From: Gammaproteobacteria bacterium
GTDB taxonomy: Bacteria; Pseudomonadota; Gammaproteobacteria; Steroidobacterales; Steroidobacteraceae
Assembly (NCBI GenBank): GCA_004297335.1
Contig: SCUD01000060.1
Span: 1-38,044, forward strand
Length of the DNA stretch: 38,044 nucleotides
Direction: 5' to 3'
Below, piece by piece: positions 26,065 to 33,421 of this stretch. The notes below the pieces were generated by a model, which had not been told where the DNA came from, searched no databases, and worked only from the letters and a program-made list of their open reading frames with translations. The first letter of the stretch is position 1, and each line of letters opens with the position of its first letter. A program made the position numbers and the translations under genes.

Positions 26065-27249
26065 ATGCGACACGACGAACACGACTTCCTCCGGCCGCTG
26101 GTGGCGGGCGCATTGCTGTTCTCGATCGGGCCGGCGGGCATGATGGTGATGCCGATGATCGTCGGCGTGTATGTCGACGAACTGGGATTCTCCGGCCGGC
26201 AGGCTGGCCTGCTGGCCTCGGTCGAGGCGACCGGCATGTGCGTGGCGTCCCTCCTGGGCCTCGTCTGGGTGCGAACGCTGAACTGGCGTCTTGCCACGCT
26301 GCTCGGGCTGGGTTGCGCTCTTGCTGCCAACCTCCTGGCCGCCGGGGTCCACCAGTTCGCGCCGATGCTGGCTTGCCGCGCGCTGGCCAGTCTCGGTGCC
26401 GGAACGGCGTTCGCCGCAGCGACAGCCAGCCTGGCTGAGCAGAGGAAGCCGGAGACGGCGTTTGGAATCGGGCTCGCGGTGCAGACCCTGTTGACGACGA
26501 TGATGATGGCCCTGTCGGCCGGGATCATCGAGTGGCAGGGCATTGCCGGGATCTTCCGGATGCTGGCGTTGCTGGCATTCGTGGTTGCCCTGCCGGTTGG
26601 CTGGCTGCCGGTGCGCAGCGCGAAATCCGCACCGGTCGGCGAACCCGCGCCACGTCCGGGTTCGACCGACGGTGCCTCGATCGTTGCCGGCCTGATCGGC
26701 ACGATGTTGTTCTACGCGGGCCTGCTCGGGTTCTGGGTCTATCTGGAGCGGATCGGCCATGCCGCCGGTCATTCGAACGCACTGATCGGCACGATACTGG
26801 CCTGGTCGCTGGCTGCGGGCGTGCTCGGCGGCATCGGGCCGGTCTGGATCAGCGGTCGCGTTGGCATTGCCCGGCCCATCCTGCTGACGGTATTGATCCT
26901 GATTGCCACGGTACTGATTGCAGTCGGCAAGGTCACATTGCCGGTGTTTGCGCTGAGCGCGATCGTGTTTGGCGCCATGTGGGTGCTGGCGACTGCATAT
27001 CAGGCAGCCTTGATCGCGACCCTGGATCGGCACGGCCGCTATGTGGTCCTGGTTCCTGCGGCGCAGGGCGCGGGCGCGATGATTGGGCCGGCTGCAGCCT
27101 CCCTGTTGATCCAGGGTGATGAGTACCTCGCGGTCAACCTGATTGCAGTGGCGTTCTTCGCCGGGAGCCTGATCCTGTTCCGGGTCGCGATGCGGGGCCT
27201 GGGCACGCCGGGGCCGGTCGCTTTGTCCTCGAATCAACAGCTGGAGTGA
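26065..27249 (+). CDS. Major facilitator superfamily transporter
   Basis: A 394-aa inner-membrane permease with about 12 hydrophobic segments. The first starts at PLVAGALLFSIGPAGMMVMP, and the first loop carries DELGFSGRQAGLLASVEATG, the region of the MFS motif A. A Ser/Pro-rich cytoplasmic loop near 185-205 (SAKSAPVGEPAPRPGSTDG) separates the two six-helix halves. I select the ATG at 26065 (MRHDEHDFLRPLVAG), with AAGG about 8 bases upstream; residues before it are not membrane-protein-like. Small, Gly/Ala-rich helices fit an import or drug-exchange type. It is followed by the hydrolase gene after 3 bases and is probably co-transcribed with it. It most likely moves the product of the hydrolase, or the receptor's cargo; that is inference. 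Confidence 0.88.
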   Translation: MRHDEHDFLRPLVAGALLFSIGPAGMMVMPMIVGVYVDELGFSGRQAGLLASVEATGMCVASLLGLVWVRTLNWRLATLLGLGCALAANLLAAGVHQFAPMLACRALASLGAGTAFAAATASLAEQRKPETAFGIGLAVQTLLTTMMMALSAGIIEWQGIAGIFRMLALLAFVVALPVGWLPVRSAKSAPVGEPAPRPGSTDGASIVAGLIGTMLFYAGLLGFWVYLERIGHAAGHSNALIGTILAWSLAAGVLGGIGPVWISGRVGIARPILLTVLILIATVLIAVGKVTLPVFALSAIVFGAMWVLATAYQAALIATLDRHGRYVVLVPAAQGAGAMIGPAAASLLIQGDEYLAVNLIAVAFFAGSLILFRVAMRGLGTPGPVALSSNQQLE

Positions 27250-27252
27250 GAC

Positions 27253-28284
27253 ATGTTCAATTCCAATGTCAACAAGTGGCCGCGGCTCGCCTTGGCGGCC
27301 ATGCTGTGCGGAGCGCCTGGGTTGCCGACGGCAGTTGCTGGTGTGACGGAGAGTTACGAGAACCGCCACGATCCGGGACCGCCGCGCAATCTCGCTCCGC
27401 CGGGCGTGCAGTCACGACTGGTCATGCTCGGCACTGGCAACCCGGTGCCGAATCCCTATCGCTTCGGGCCGGGCACGGCCGTGGTCGTCAACGGCAAGTC
27501 GTACCTGTTTGACGCCGGCGAGGGCGTGTGGCGCGGCCTGGCGAAGGCGGCCACCTTTCACGGTGGCGGCATCGCGCAAGCGTTCCAGGTGGATAACCTG
27601 ACCCACCTGTTCATCACCCACATGCACCCGGATCACACGATCGGAATTCCGGCGCTGATCCTGCAGCCGTGGTACCTGAATCGCGCCAATCCGATGGACA
27701 TCTACGGGCCTCCGGGGATCACACGCCGCGTCGGCGCAATCCTCGATGCCTGGAGAGACACGATCGAACTGGATCTCGCCAAGGACCCGACCACGACACC
27801 GCATGGCTGGAAGGCCCGTGGGCACGATTTCGCCATCGACACCTCCGGCGTCGTCTACCAGGACCAGAACGTCAAGGTGGAGGCGTTCCAGCACAAGCAC
27901 TGGGAGCTGCCGTACAACTATGCCTATCGGGTCACGACCCCGGACCGGGTGCTGGTGATCGGCGGTGACGGCTCTGGCGATGACCGTCTGATCGCAGCCG
28001 CGCAGGGGGCGGACGTGTTCGTTGCCGAGGTATGCACGGAGGCCGATCTGGGCAATGCCCCATGGGGTGGCAAGACCGTCGAGGAGAAGGGTCAACTCAT
28101 CTGGCAGTACCATATCAAGCCCCGGGACCTGGCTCGCATTGCAGCTGCCGCCAAGGTCAAGCTGCTCGTGCTCTACCACGTGCAGAACTACTCCGACCCC
28201 TACGACCCGGAGGCAGTACTGAAGGAAGTGCGCGAGTTCTACGACGGTCCGGTGGTCCAGGCCCGGGATGGGGACCTTTTCTAG
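27253..28284 (+). CDS. Exported metallo-beta-lactamase-fold hydrolase
   Basis: A 343-aa predicted periplasmic enzyme. The N-terminal signal peptide ends near PTAVAG. The zinc motif is THMHPDHTIG (H-x-H-x-D-H), near residues 120-129, and a later His lies in QHKHWELPYNYAYR and in LYHVQNYSDP. A VMLGTGNPVPNPYRFGPGT segment and VNGKSYLFDAGEGVWRGLA fit the ribonuclease Z/arylsulfatase-like side of the superfamily. Substrate types range from phosphodiesters to esters, so none is assigned. It follows the MFS gene by 3 bases (TGA-GAC-ATG), so the two form an operon. Position suggests hydrolysis of the imported molecule in the periplasm before transport. Confidence 0.87.
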   Translation: MFNSNVNKWPRLALAAMLCGAPGLPTAVAGVTESYENRHDPGPPRNLAPPGVQSRLVMLGTGNPVPNPYRFGPGTAVVVNGKSYLFDAGEGVWRGLAKAATFHGGGIAQAFQVDNLTHLFITHMHPDHTIGIPALILQPWYLNRANPMDIYGPPGITRRVGAILDAWRDTIELDLAKDPTTTPHGWKARGHDFAIDTSGVVYQDQNVKVEAFQHKHWELPYNYAYRVTTPDRVLVIGGDGSGDDRLIAAAQGADVFVAEVCTEADLGNAPWGGKTVEEKGQLIWQYHIKPRDLARIAAAAKVKLLVLYHVQNYSDPYDPEAVLKEVREFYDGPVVQARDGDLF

Positions 28285-28322
28285 CCAACGCGTTGTAATT
28301 ACCCGAGGCGGGGGCACCGGGC

Positions 28323-28328
28323 GATAAT
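28323..28328 (+). promoter_or_regulatory. Possible -10 box before the gene at 28335
   Basis: GATAAT, five of six consensus matches, ends 6 bases before the ATG at 28335. TTGTAA at 28293-28298 resembles a -35 but the 24-base spacing is too long. If used, the RNA would start at or near the ATG. Confidence 0.3.
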
Positions 28329-28334
28329 GAGCGC

Positions 28335-29393
28335 ATGCGGATCTTCCCGGCATGCCGCGGAGTGTTACTGGCGCTGGTGCTGATCGCACCGGCAACGGCG
28401 CAGGAGGTGGGGGCCGACCTCGCCGATCCCTGCCGGGATCCCTCCGTCGCGCCTGCGGGAAGCCTGGATACCGTGCGTGCGGGCCTCGAGCGTGGGGTCT
28501 GTGGCATGTCGCGCTTCGTCGATCGCCTGTTCGGTGGCGGCCACGAACTTGTGGAGGCGGCCGGTGGCAACCACGGTCGCGCCGGTCTCGCGCTCCGCTG
28601 GGACGACCTCGATGGCATTGGCCTCGACGGGCGCCTGCGCGCCAACCTGGCCCTGCCGGCCTTTGACCGTCGACTGAACGCGATCATCGGACGGGTGAGC
28701 CGCGACGAGTTTGTGACCGACGAAACGGTCGACGTCGGACCGCTCGCCGGAAAGTTTTCCGACGAGGCCGACGCCGCCTGGTTTGCCGGACTCGGCTATG
28801 GAGTCCACCGCGGCCGCAGCAGCCGCTTCGATCTCGGCGCTGGCGTGAAGCTCGACAGCCCACTCAATCCGCACCTCAACGCCCGCTACCGCCGCTATTT
28901 CCAGCCAGATGAGGTGCTGTTGCTGACGCTGCGCAGCACCGCGTTCTGGGAGAACCATGAGGGCTTCGGGCTGACCCAGGCCTTCGATATCGATCGTGCG
29001 CTGACGCCGGAGCATCTGCTGCGCTGGGCCAACTCCCTGCGCTGGTCCGAGGAGACTCTCGGTCTGCGCTGGCGCTCGCGCATCGCGCTGTACCACGCAC
29101 TCGACCAGCGGCGCGCGCTGCGTTACGAGCTGTTCGCACGCGGCGAGACCGACGGCCGGCAACCGGATCTCTATGGCCTGCGCCTGACCCACCGGCGCTC
29201 GGCATGGCGCGACTGGTTCTTCATCGAGGCCGGGGCGACGCTGTTCTGGGCGCATGGGATACTGCCGGCCGATCGTTGCCATGGCTGCCCCGGTGTCAGC
29301 ATCGGCTTCGAGATACTGTTTGGCGAGGCCTACGACCAACAGCTGCGCGGGGCCGGGCAGGCTCTGGAGCCTTCGGCGTATGATGCGCAATAG
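28335..29393 (+). CDS. Predicted outer-membrane protein, unknown function
   Basis: I do not recognise this 352-aa protein. It begins with a clear signal peptide (MRIFPACRGVLLALVLIAPATAQ). The mature part starts with a disulfide-suited DPCRDPSVAP and SLDTVRAGLERGVCGMSRFVDRLFGG. Then alternating polar/hydrophobic stretches typical of beta-strands follow, for example GRAGLALRWDDLDGIGLDGRLRAN and GLGYGVHRGRSSRFDLGAGVKL (quoted in part). The C-terminus is VSIGFEILFGEAYDQQLRG, then a 20-residue tail. A second cysteine pair, DRCHGCPG, lies near residue 317. Beta-barrel placement in the outer membrane is inferred. It is not clearly linked to the upstream hydrolase, 50 bases away, and may be a separate unit. 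Confidence 0.7.
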   Translation: MRIFPACRGVLLALVLIAPATAQEVGADLADPCRDPSVAPAGSLDTVRAGLERGVCGMSRFVDRLFGGGHELVEAAGGNHGRAGLALRWDDLDGIGLDGRLRANLALPAFDRRLNAIIGRVSRDEFVTDETVDVGPLAGKFSDEADAAWFAGLGYGVHRGRSSRFDLGAGVKLDSPLNPHLNARYRRYFQPDEVLLLTLRSTAFWENHEGFGLTQAFDIDRALTPEHLLRWANSLRWSEETLGLRWRSRIALYHALDQRRALRYELFARGETDGRQPDLYGLRLTHRRSAWRDWFFIEAGATLFWAHGILPADRCHGCPGVSIGFEILFGEAYDQQLRGAGQALEPSAYDAQ

Positions 29394-29437
29394 CCGGATC
29401 CTGGTGACCGGCCCCGCGCTGTCGTTCGGAGGACATC

Positions 29438-29989
29438 ATGACTGAGCTGCAAATAGCCGTTCTGGTGGGTAGTCTGCGTCGCGAGTCGCACAATGCGAAG
29501 CTGGCCGCGGCGCTGGCCCGGCTGGCGCCGGCGGATGTGCGGCTCGAGCAGCTGTCGCTCCGAGATCTGCCACTCTACAACCAGGATGACGACGCCAACC
29601 AGGCCGAGCCCGTACAGCGGCTGAAGGCTGCGATCCGGGCGGCGCATGGCCTGTTGTTCGTGACGCCGGAGTACAACCGATCGATCCCGGGAGTCCTGAA
29701 GAACGCCATCGACCATGCGTCCCGGCCGTACGGTCAGAGCGCCTGGCAGGGGAAACCGGCCGGGATTGTCGGGATCTCGATCGGCGGCTTGGGCACGGCG
29801 CTGGCTCAGCAGCACCTGCGCAACGTGCTGGCCCACCTCGACGTCCCGACTCTCGGCCAGCCGGAGGTGTTCCTGCAGGTTCATGAGGGCCTTTTCGACG
29901 CCGATGGCGGCATCGGCGCCGGCAGCCGCGATTTCCTGCGGGGCTGGATGGATCGCTATGTGGTGTGGGTGAAAGCCCACACGGGCTGA
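29438..29989 (+). CDS. NAD(P)H-dependent FMN reductase, ChrR/quinone-reductase type
   Basis: A 183-aa flavodoxin-like reductase. The FMN-binding VGSLRRESHNAKLAAA (about 9-24), the TPEYNRSIPGVLKNAIDHAS segment (about 75-94) and GKPAGIVGISIGGLGT are family signatures, close to E. coli ChrR. ChrR-type enzymes reduce quinones, and chromate incidentally, by two electrons in the cytoplasm. GGAGGA (29430-29435) just before the ATG is a near-perfect ribosome-binding site. The gene is preceded by the predicted outer-membrane protein gene (44-base gap) and followed by the PLP enzyme gene (50-base gap), so co-transcription with either is possible but not required. Confidence 0.92.
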   Translation: MTELQIAVLVGSLRRESHNAKLAAALARLAPADVRLEQLSLRDLPLYNQDDDANQAEPVQRLKAAIRAAHGLLFVTPEYNRSIPGVLKNAIDHASRPYGQSAWQGKPAGIVGISIGGLGTALAQQHLRNVLAHLDVPTLGQPEVFLQVHEGLFDADGGIGAGSRDFLRGWMDRYVVWVKAHTG

Positions 29990-30039
29990 ACCGGTTTTCG
30001 CGTATTCTTCCGGATCCAACCGTTTACGGAGCCATTGGA

Positions 30040-31212
30040 ATGACTGACCACGCCGGCCAGGGCCTCACCACGCGCATCATCCACGAGCACAGCCTCGAGG
30101 ACGCGCATGGCAGCCCGCACATGCCCGTCTACGACACGACCACGTTCGCCTTCGATTCGACCGCCGCTCTGCTCGACGTCGTCGATGGCCGCCGTGCCGG
30201 CGCCCTGTATACGCGCTACGGCCTCAATCCCACGATCTTCGCGCTGGAGGAGTCGCTGGCGGTGCTGGAGCAGGCCGAGCACGCCTGGGCCTTCTGTTCC
30301 GGCATGGCCGCCGAGACCGCGCTGTTCCTGACCCATGGCCGGCAGGGTGTCGTCTGCATCGGCGATGCGTATGGTGGAACACTCGAACTGGTCGGCAGCC
30401 AGCTGCCGGAACTTGGGATCCGCACGCACCTGATCCGAGGCGACGAGCTCGACGGCCTCGACGGCCTCCTGGCCGGCGGCGCGCGCCTGGTGTTCCTTGA
30501 AACCCCGACCAACCCGACCCTGGAAATCTTCGACATCCGCGCGATCGCCGCGCAGGCGCATGCGCGCGGCGCGCTGCTCGCCGTCGACAACACCTTCGCT
30601 TCGCCGGTCAACCAGCAGCCGCTCCTGCTCGGCGCGGATCTCGTGGTGCACAGCGCGACCAAGTACCTAGGCGGGCACAGCGACCTGACCGCCGGGGCGC
30701 TGATGGGCTCGAAGGAACTGCTGGCACCGGTGTGGAACTGGCGCAAGAACCTCGGTTCGATGATCGCGCCGGCGACCGCCGCGCTGCTCGCGCGGAGCCT
30801 GCGCACGCTGGTCGTGCGCGTGCGCCAGCAGAACGCGAGTGCGCAGGCGGTGGCCGAGGCGATGAGCCGTCATCCGCGAGTGCAGCGCGTGCTGTATCCC
30901 GGCCTGCCGGATTTCCCGGGACATGCGCTGGCCCGGAGCCAGATGCAGGGCTTCGGCGGCATGCTGACGATCGAAGTCGCCGGCGACGGCGCGGTGGCGA
31001 CGCGGGTGGCGGACCGTTTGCGCTTGTTCATCCTCGCGCCGAGCCTCGGCGGCGCCGAGAGCCTCGTGACCCAGCCGTGCACGACGACGCACCATGGCCT
31101 GATGCTGGAGGAACGCGCGCGCCGCGGGATTTCAGATTCGATGCTGCGGCTGTCGGTCGGACTCGAGGATCCGGCTGACCTGATTGCCGATCTCATGCAG
31201 GCGCTCGGGTGA
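30040..31212 (+). CDS. Cys/Met metabolism PLP-dependent enzyme (cystathionine gamma-synthase/lyase family)
   Basis: A 390-aa trans-sulfuration family enzyme. The PLP-binding Lys is K208 in HSATKYLGGHSD. Other family marks are the TRYGLNPTIFALE segment (about 58-70), the FCSGMAAETALF cofactor-phosphate region (about 85-96), AYGGT (110-114), and the FLETPTNPTLEIFDI block (about 152-166). The C-terminal GLEDPADLIADL completes the family pattern. It could be cystathionine gamma-synthase, cystathionine beta- or gamma-lyase, O-acyl-homoserine sulfhydrylase or methionine gamma-lyase; sequence alone does not decide. I chose the ATG at 30040 (MTDHAGQGLTTRII), with GGAG upstream, over one at 29965 inside the previous gene. 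Confidence 0.93.
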   Translation: MTDHAGQGLTTRIIHEHSLEDAHGSPHMPVYDTTTFAFDSTAALLDVVDGRRAGALYTRYGLNPTIFALEESLAVLEQAEHAWAFCSGMAAETALFLTHGRQGVVCIGDAYGGTLELVGSQLPELGIRTHLIRGDELDGLDGLLAGGARLVFLETPTNPTLEIFDIRAIAAQAHARGALLAVDNTFASPVNQQPLLLGADLVVHSATKYLGGHSDLTAGALMGSKELLAPVWNWRKNLGSMIAPATAALLARSLRTLVVRVRQQNASAQAVAEAMSRHPRVQRVLYPGLPDFPGHALARSQMQGFGGMLTIEVAGDGAVATRVADRLRLFILAPSLGGAESLVTQPCTTTHHGLMLEERARRGISDSMLRLSVGLEDPADLIADLMQALG

Positions 31213-31254
31213 ACGGGCGGCGCAGGCGCTGATTGCGGCGTGGCGGCGGCTGCG

Positions 31255-31671
31255 TCAGCGGACGTCGTTGTGACACGGCATGATCAGCGTCAGACGAGGG
31301 AAGTAGCTGCGGTAGCGCCTGCCATCACGGGTGAGAATGCTGCAGTCCAGCACGGCAGCATGAGCGCCGATAAAAAAGTCGGGCAGCACATTGCTTCGGG
31401 TGCCGCCCTCGCGACGGTATTTCACGAAAGCGCGCGCCGCAAGGAACAGTGCTGGCCGGGGCAGTTCGAGATAGCGGAGGTGCATGTCCGCGATGGCCCG
31501 GTCGAGCGCCTGTACGGATTCGAAAGCCAGCGACAGTTCCGACCAGATTACCGGATTGATGCACAGCTCGTGCACCTGAGCCTGCGCGCGCAGTTGCTGC
31601 AACGACCATTCGACCCAGTTCGGGTCGTTCCCGAAAACGTCGAGGAGAACATTGGTGTCGACCAGCAGCAC
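31255..31671 (-). CDS. vapC: PIN-domain ribonuclease toxin (VapC-like)
   Basis: A 138-aa PIN-domain protein. The four acidic residues expected in the metal site are present: D5 in LLVDTNVLL, E45 in VIWSELSLAF, D98 in NVLPDFFIGAHA and D116 in LTRDGRRY. VapC toxins cut specific structured RNAs (initiator tRNA or 23S rRNA in known cases), stopping translation. It lies 7 bases downstream of the AbrB-type antitoxin gene on the same strand, in the standard antitoxin-first order. It ends about 40 bases from the converging PLP enzyme gene. Confidence 0.9.
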   Translation of the reverse strand: MLLVDTNVLLDVFGNDPNWVEWSLQQLRAQAQVHELCINPVIWSELSLAFESVQALDRAIADMHLRYLELPRPALFLAARAFVKYRREGGTRSNVLPDFFIGAHAAVLDCSILTRDGRRYRSYFPRLTLIMPCHNDVR

Positions 31672-31678
31672 TGGACTG

Positions 31679-31918
31679 TCAGTCCGCGTCGCGCAACAGG
31701 GCCATCAGATCATCAGTCCGCCATGGCACCTGCGCCCGGCCGCGTGCCGACTCGAAGCGGTCCCGGCGTATGGACGGCCGGGGGTCTGCCTTCTGTACGA
31801 CGACCTGGCCTGCACGGTTCACGTCAAATGCCACGCGGTCGCCCGGCGACAGACGCAACGCCTCGCGCACCTTCTTGGGGATGGTGACCTGACCCTTGAC
31901 CGTCATCGTCGTGGCCAT
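31679..31918 (-). CDS. vapB: AbrB/MazE-type antitoxin (VapB-like)
   Basis: A 79-aa protein with a swapped-hairpin AbrB DNA-binding domain: TMTVKGQVTIPKKVREALRL near the start (about 4-23), then SPGDRVAFDVNRAGQVVV. The C-terminal part (about 45-79, RPSIRRDRFESARGRAQ and TDDLMALLRD) would wrap around the VapC active site. I choose the ATG at 31918 (MATTMTVKG) because it begins just before the AbrB fold; an in-frame ATG at 31945 would overlap the operator. The gene is followed by vapC after 7 bases. The GTATTACA/TGTAATAC inverted repeat at 31933-31959 lies immediately upstream and is the likely site of self-repression. Confidence 0.9.
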   Translation of the reverse strand: MATTMTVKGQVTIPKKVREALRLSPGDRVAFDVNRAGQVVVQKADPRPSIRRDRFESARGRAQVPWRTDDLMALLRDAD

Positions 31919-31932
31919 GTTCGGCTCCGGAT

Positions 31933-31959
31933 GTATTACACGCAATGAGATTGTAATAC
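31933..31959. promoter_or_regulatory. Inverted repeat, predicted VapBC operator
   Basis: GTATTACA (31933-31940) and TGTAATAC (31952-31959) are perfect inverted arms of 8 bases with an 11-base spacer. The A+T-rich site stands out in a G+C-rich region and lies 14 bases before the vapB start codon. VapB-type antitoxins bind such repeats, more tightly with VapC. Confidence 0.7.
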
Positions 31960-32119
31960 CGAGCAGTCAGTGGTGGCAACCGGGCCGGAAGCCCCTTGTT
32001 GGCAGCATCGAGCCGGGTGTCCGGCACTTGTATGGTTGCGCGCGGGTTGAAGAAAGCCGATATCATCGACGGCGCCCGGCGCTTTCCGCGCATGGGGCTG
32101 ATTTCAGGGAGGGTAACCG

Positions 32120-33415
32120 ATGGCACACATCGTCATTCTCGGTGCGGGGCTGGGCGGCATGCCGGCCGCTTACGAGGCCCGCCAGTTGCTGGGACGCGAG
32201 CATCGCGTCACGGTCATCAACGCGGTCGACTACTTCCAGTTCGTCCCGTCGAATCCCTGGGTCGCGGTCGGCTGGCGGCGCCGTGCCGACATCGTGTTCC
32301 CGGTGCGCCCATACCTGGAACGGCGCGGCATCGGCTTCATCGGCAGTGCCGCCCGCAGTATTGACGCGGCGGCCAGCACGATCACGCTCGCCAGCGGCGA
32401 GCAGGTCGGCTACGACTACCTGATCGTCGCGACTGGCCCGGAGCTGGCCTTCGACGACGTACCGGGTGCCGGCCAGCGCGGTGGCTTCACGCAGTCAATC
32501 TGCACCGTCGATCATGCCGAGCAGTGCCACGAGGATTTCCAGCGGCTGTGCGCCGAACCCGGCCCGGTCATCGTCGGTGCGCTGCCCGGCGCCAGCTGCT
32601 TCGGCCCGGCCTATGAATACGCGATGATCCTCGACGCCGCGCTGCGCCGAAGGAAGCTCCGCAGCCGCGTGCCGCTGACCTTCGTCACCCCGGAGCCGTA
32701 CATCGGCCACCTCGGCCTCGATGGCGTCGGTGATTCGAAGAGCATCATTGAGCACGAGTTCCGCCAGCGCGACGTGCGCTGGATCATCAACGCCCGGACC
32801 ACGCGCATCGACAGCGGGCGCATGCATGTCGAGGAACTCGACCGGCAGGGCAATGTCGTGCAGCAGCATGAACTGCCGTTCCGGCACGCGATGATGCTGC
32901 CGGCCTTCCGCGGCGTCGCGGCGGTGGCCGCCGTCGAAGGCCTGTGCAACCCGCGCGGCTTCGTCATCGTCGATGCGCACCAGCGCAGCCCGAAGTTCCC
33001 GAACGTCTATGCGGCCGGCGTGTGCATCGCGATCCCGCCCGTGGGCCCGACACCGGTGCCCTGCGGCGTGCCGAAAACCGGCTACATGATCGAATCCATG
33101 GTCACGGCCATCGTGCACAATATCCATGCCGAGCTGTCCGGCCGGCAGCCGACGGAGCAGGGCAGCTGGCAGGCGGTGTGCCTTGCCGACTTCGGCAACA
33201 CTGGCGCCGCCTTCGTGGCCGTGCCGCAGCTGCCGCCACGCGACCTGAACTGGGTCGGGTCCGGTCGCTGGGTGCGCTGGGCCAAGATCGCGTTCGAGAA
33301 GTATTTCATCTACAAGATGAAGCGCGGCCGCTCGGAACCGCTGTACGAGAAGTACCTGATGAAGCTGATCGGCATTACGCGGCTGCGAGTGCCGTTCGGG
33401 CGCAGTGGGTCGTAG
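32120..33415 (+). CDS. sqr: Sulfide:quinone oxidoreductase
   Basis: A 431-aa peripheral inner-membrane flavoprotein that oxidises sulfide to polysulfide or sulfur and reduces quinone. All three catalytic cysteines are in place: C128 in SICTVDHAE, C160 in GASCFGPAYEY and C354 in QAVCLADFG. The FAD motif is GAGLGGMPAAYEA (8-20), the second FAD contact YDYLIVATGPELAF. PTPVPCGVPKTGYMIESM and the C-terminal amphipathic FEKYFIYKMKRG are closely similar to Acidithiobacillus ferrooxidans SQR (434 aa), from memory. The start is fixed by MAHIVILGAG and a GGGAGGG ribosome-binding site at 32107-32113. It is followed by the M1 peptidase after 6 bases. Confidence 0.95.
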   Translation: MAHIVILGAGLGGMPAAYEARQLLGREHRVTVINAVDYFQFVPSNPWVAVGWRRRADIVFPVRPYLERRGIGFIGSAARSIDAAASTITLASGEQVGYDYLIVATGPELAFDDVPGAGQRGGFTQSICTVDHAEQCHEDFQRLCAEPGPVIVGALPGASCFGPAYEYAMILDAALRRRKLRSRVPLTFVTPEPYIGHLGLDGVGDSKSIIEHEFRQRDVRWIINARTTRIDSGRMHVEELDRQGNVVQQHELPFRHAMMLPAFRGVAAVAAVEGLCNPRGFVIVDAHQRSPKFPNVYAAGVCIAIPPVGPTPVPCGVPKTGYMIESMVTAIVHNIHAELSGRQPTEQGSWQAVCLADFGNTGAAFVAVPQLPPRDLNWVGSGRWVRWAKIAFEKYFIYKMKRGRSEPLYEKYLMKLIGITRLRVPFGRSGS

Positions 33416-33421
33416 CAGACC

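Noticed and set aside
25987-27369. 460-codon minus-strand open frame opposite the MFS gene
   Set aside because: Gln/Arg/His-rich composition is the reverse complement of a hydrophobic transporter; no ribosome-binding site or motif.
28293-28328. TTGTAA plus GATAAT as a full sigma-70 promoter
   Set aside because: The 24-base spacer is too long for a standard promoter; only the -10 box was kept, at low confidence.
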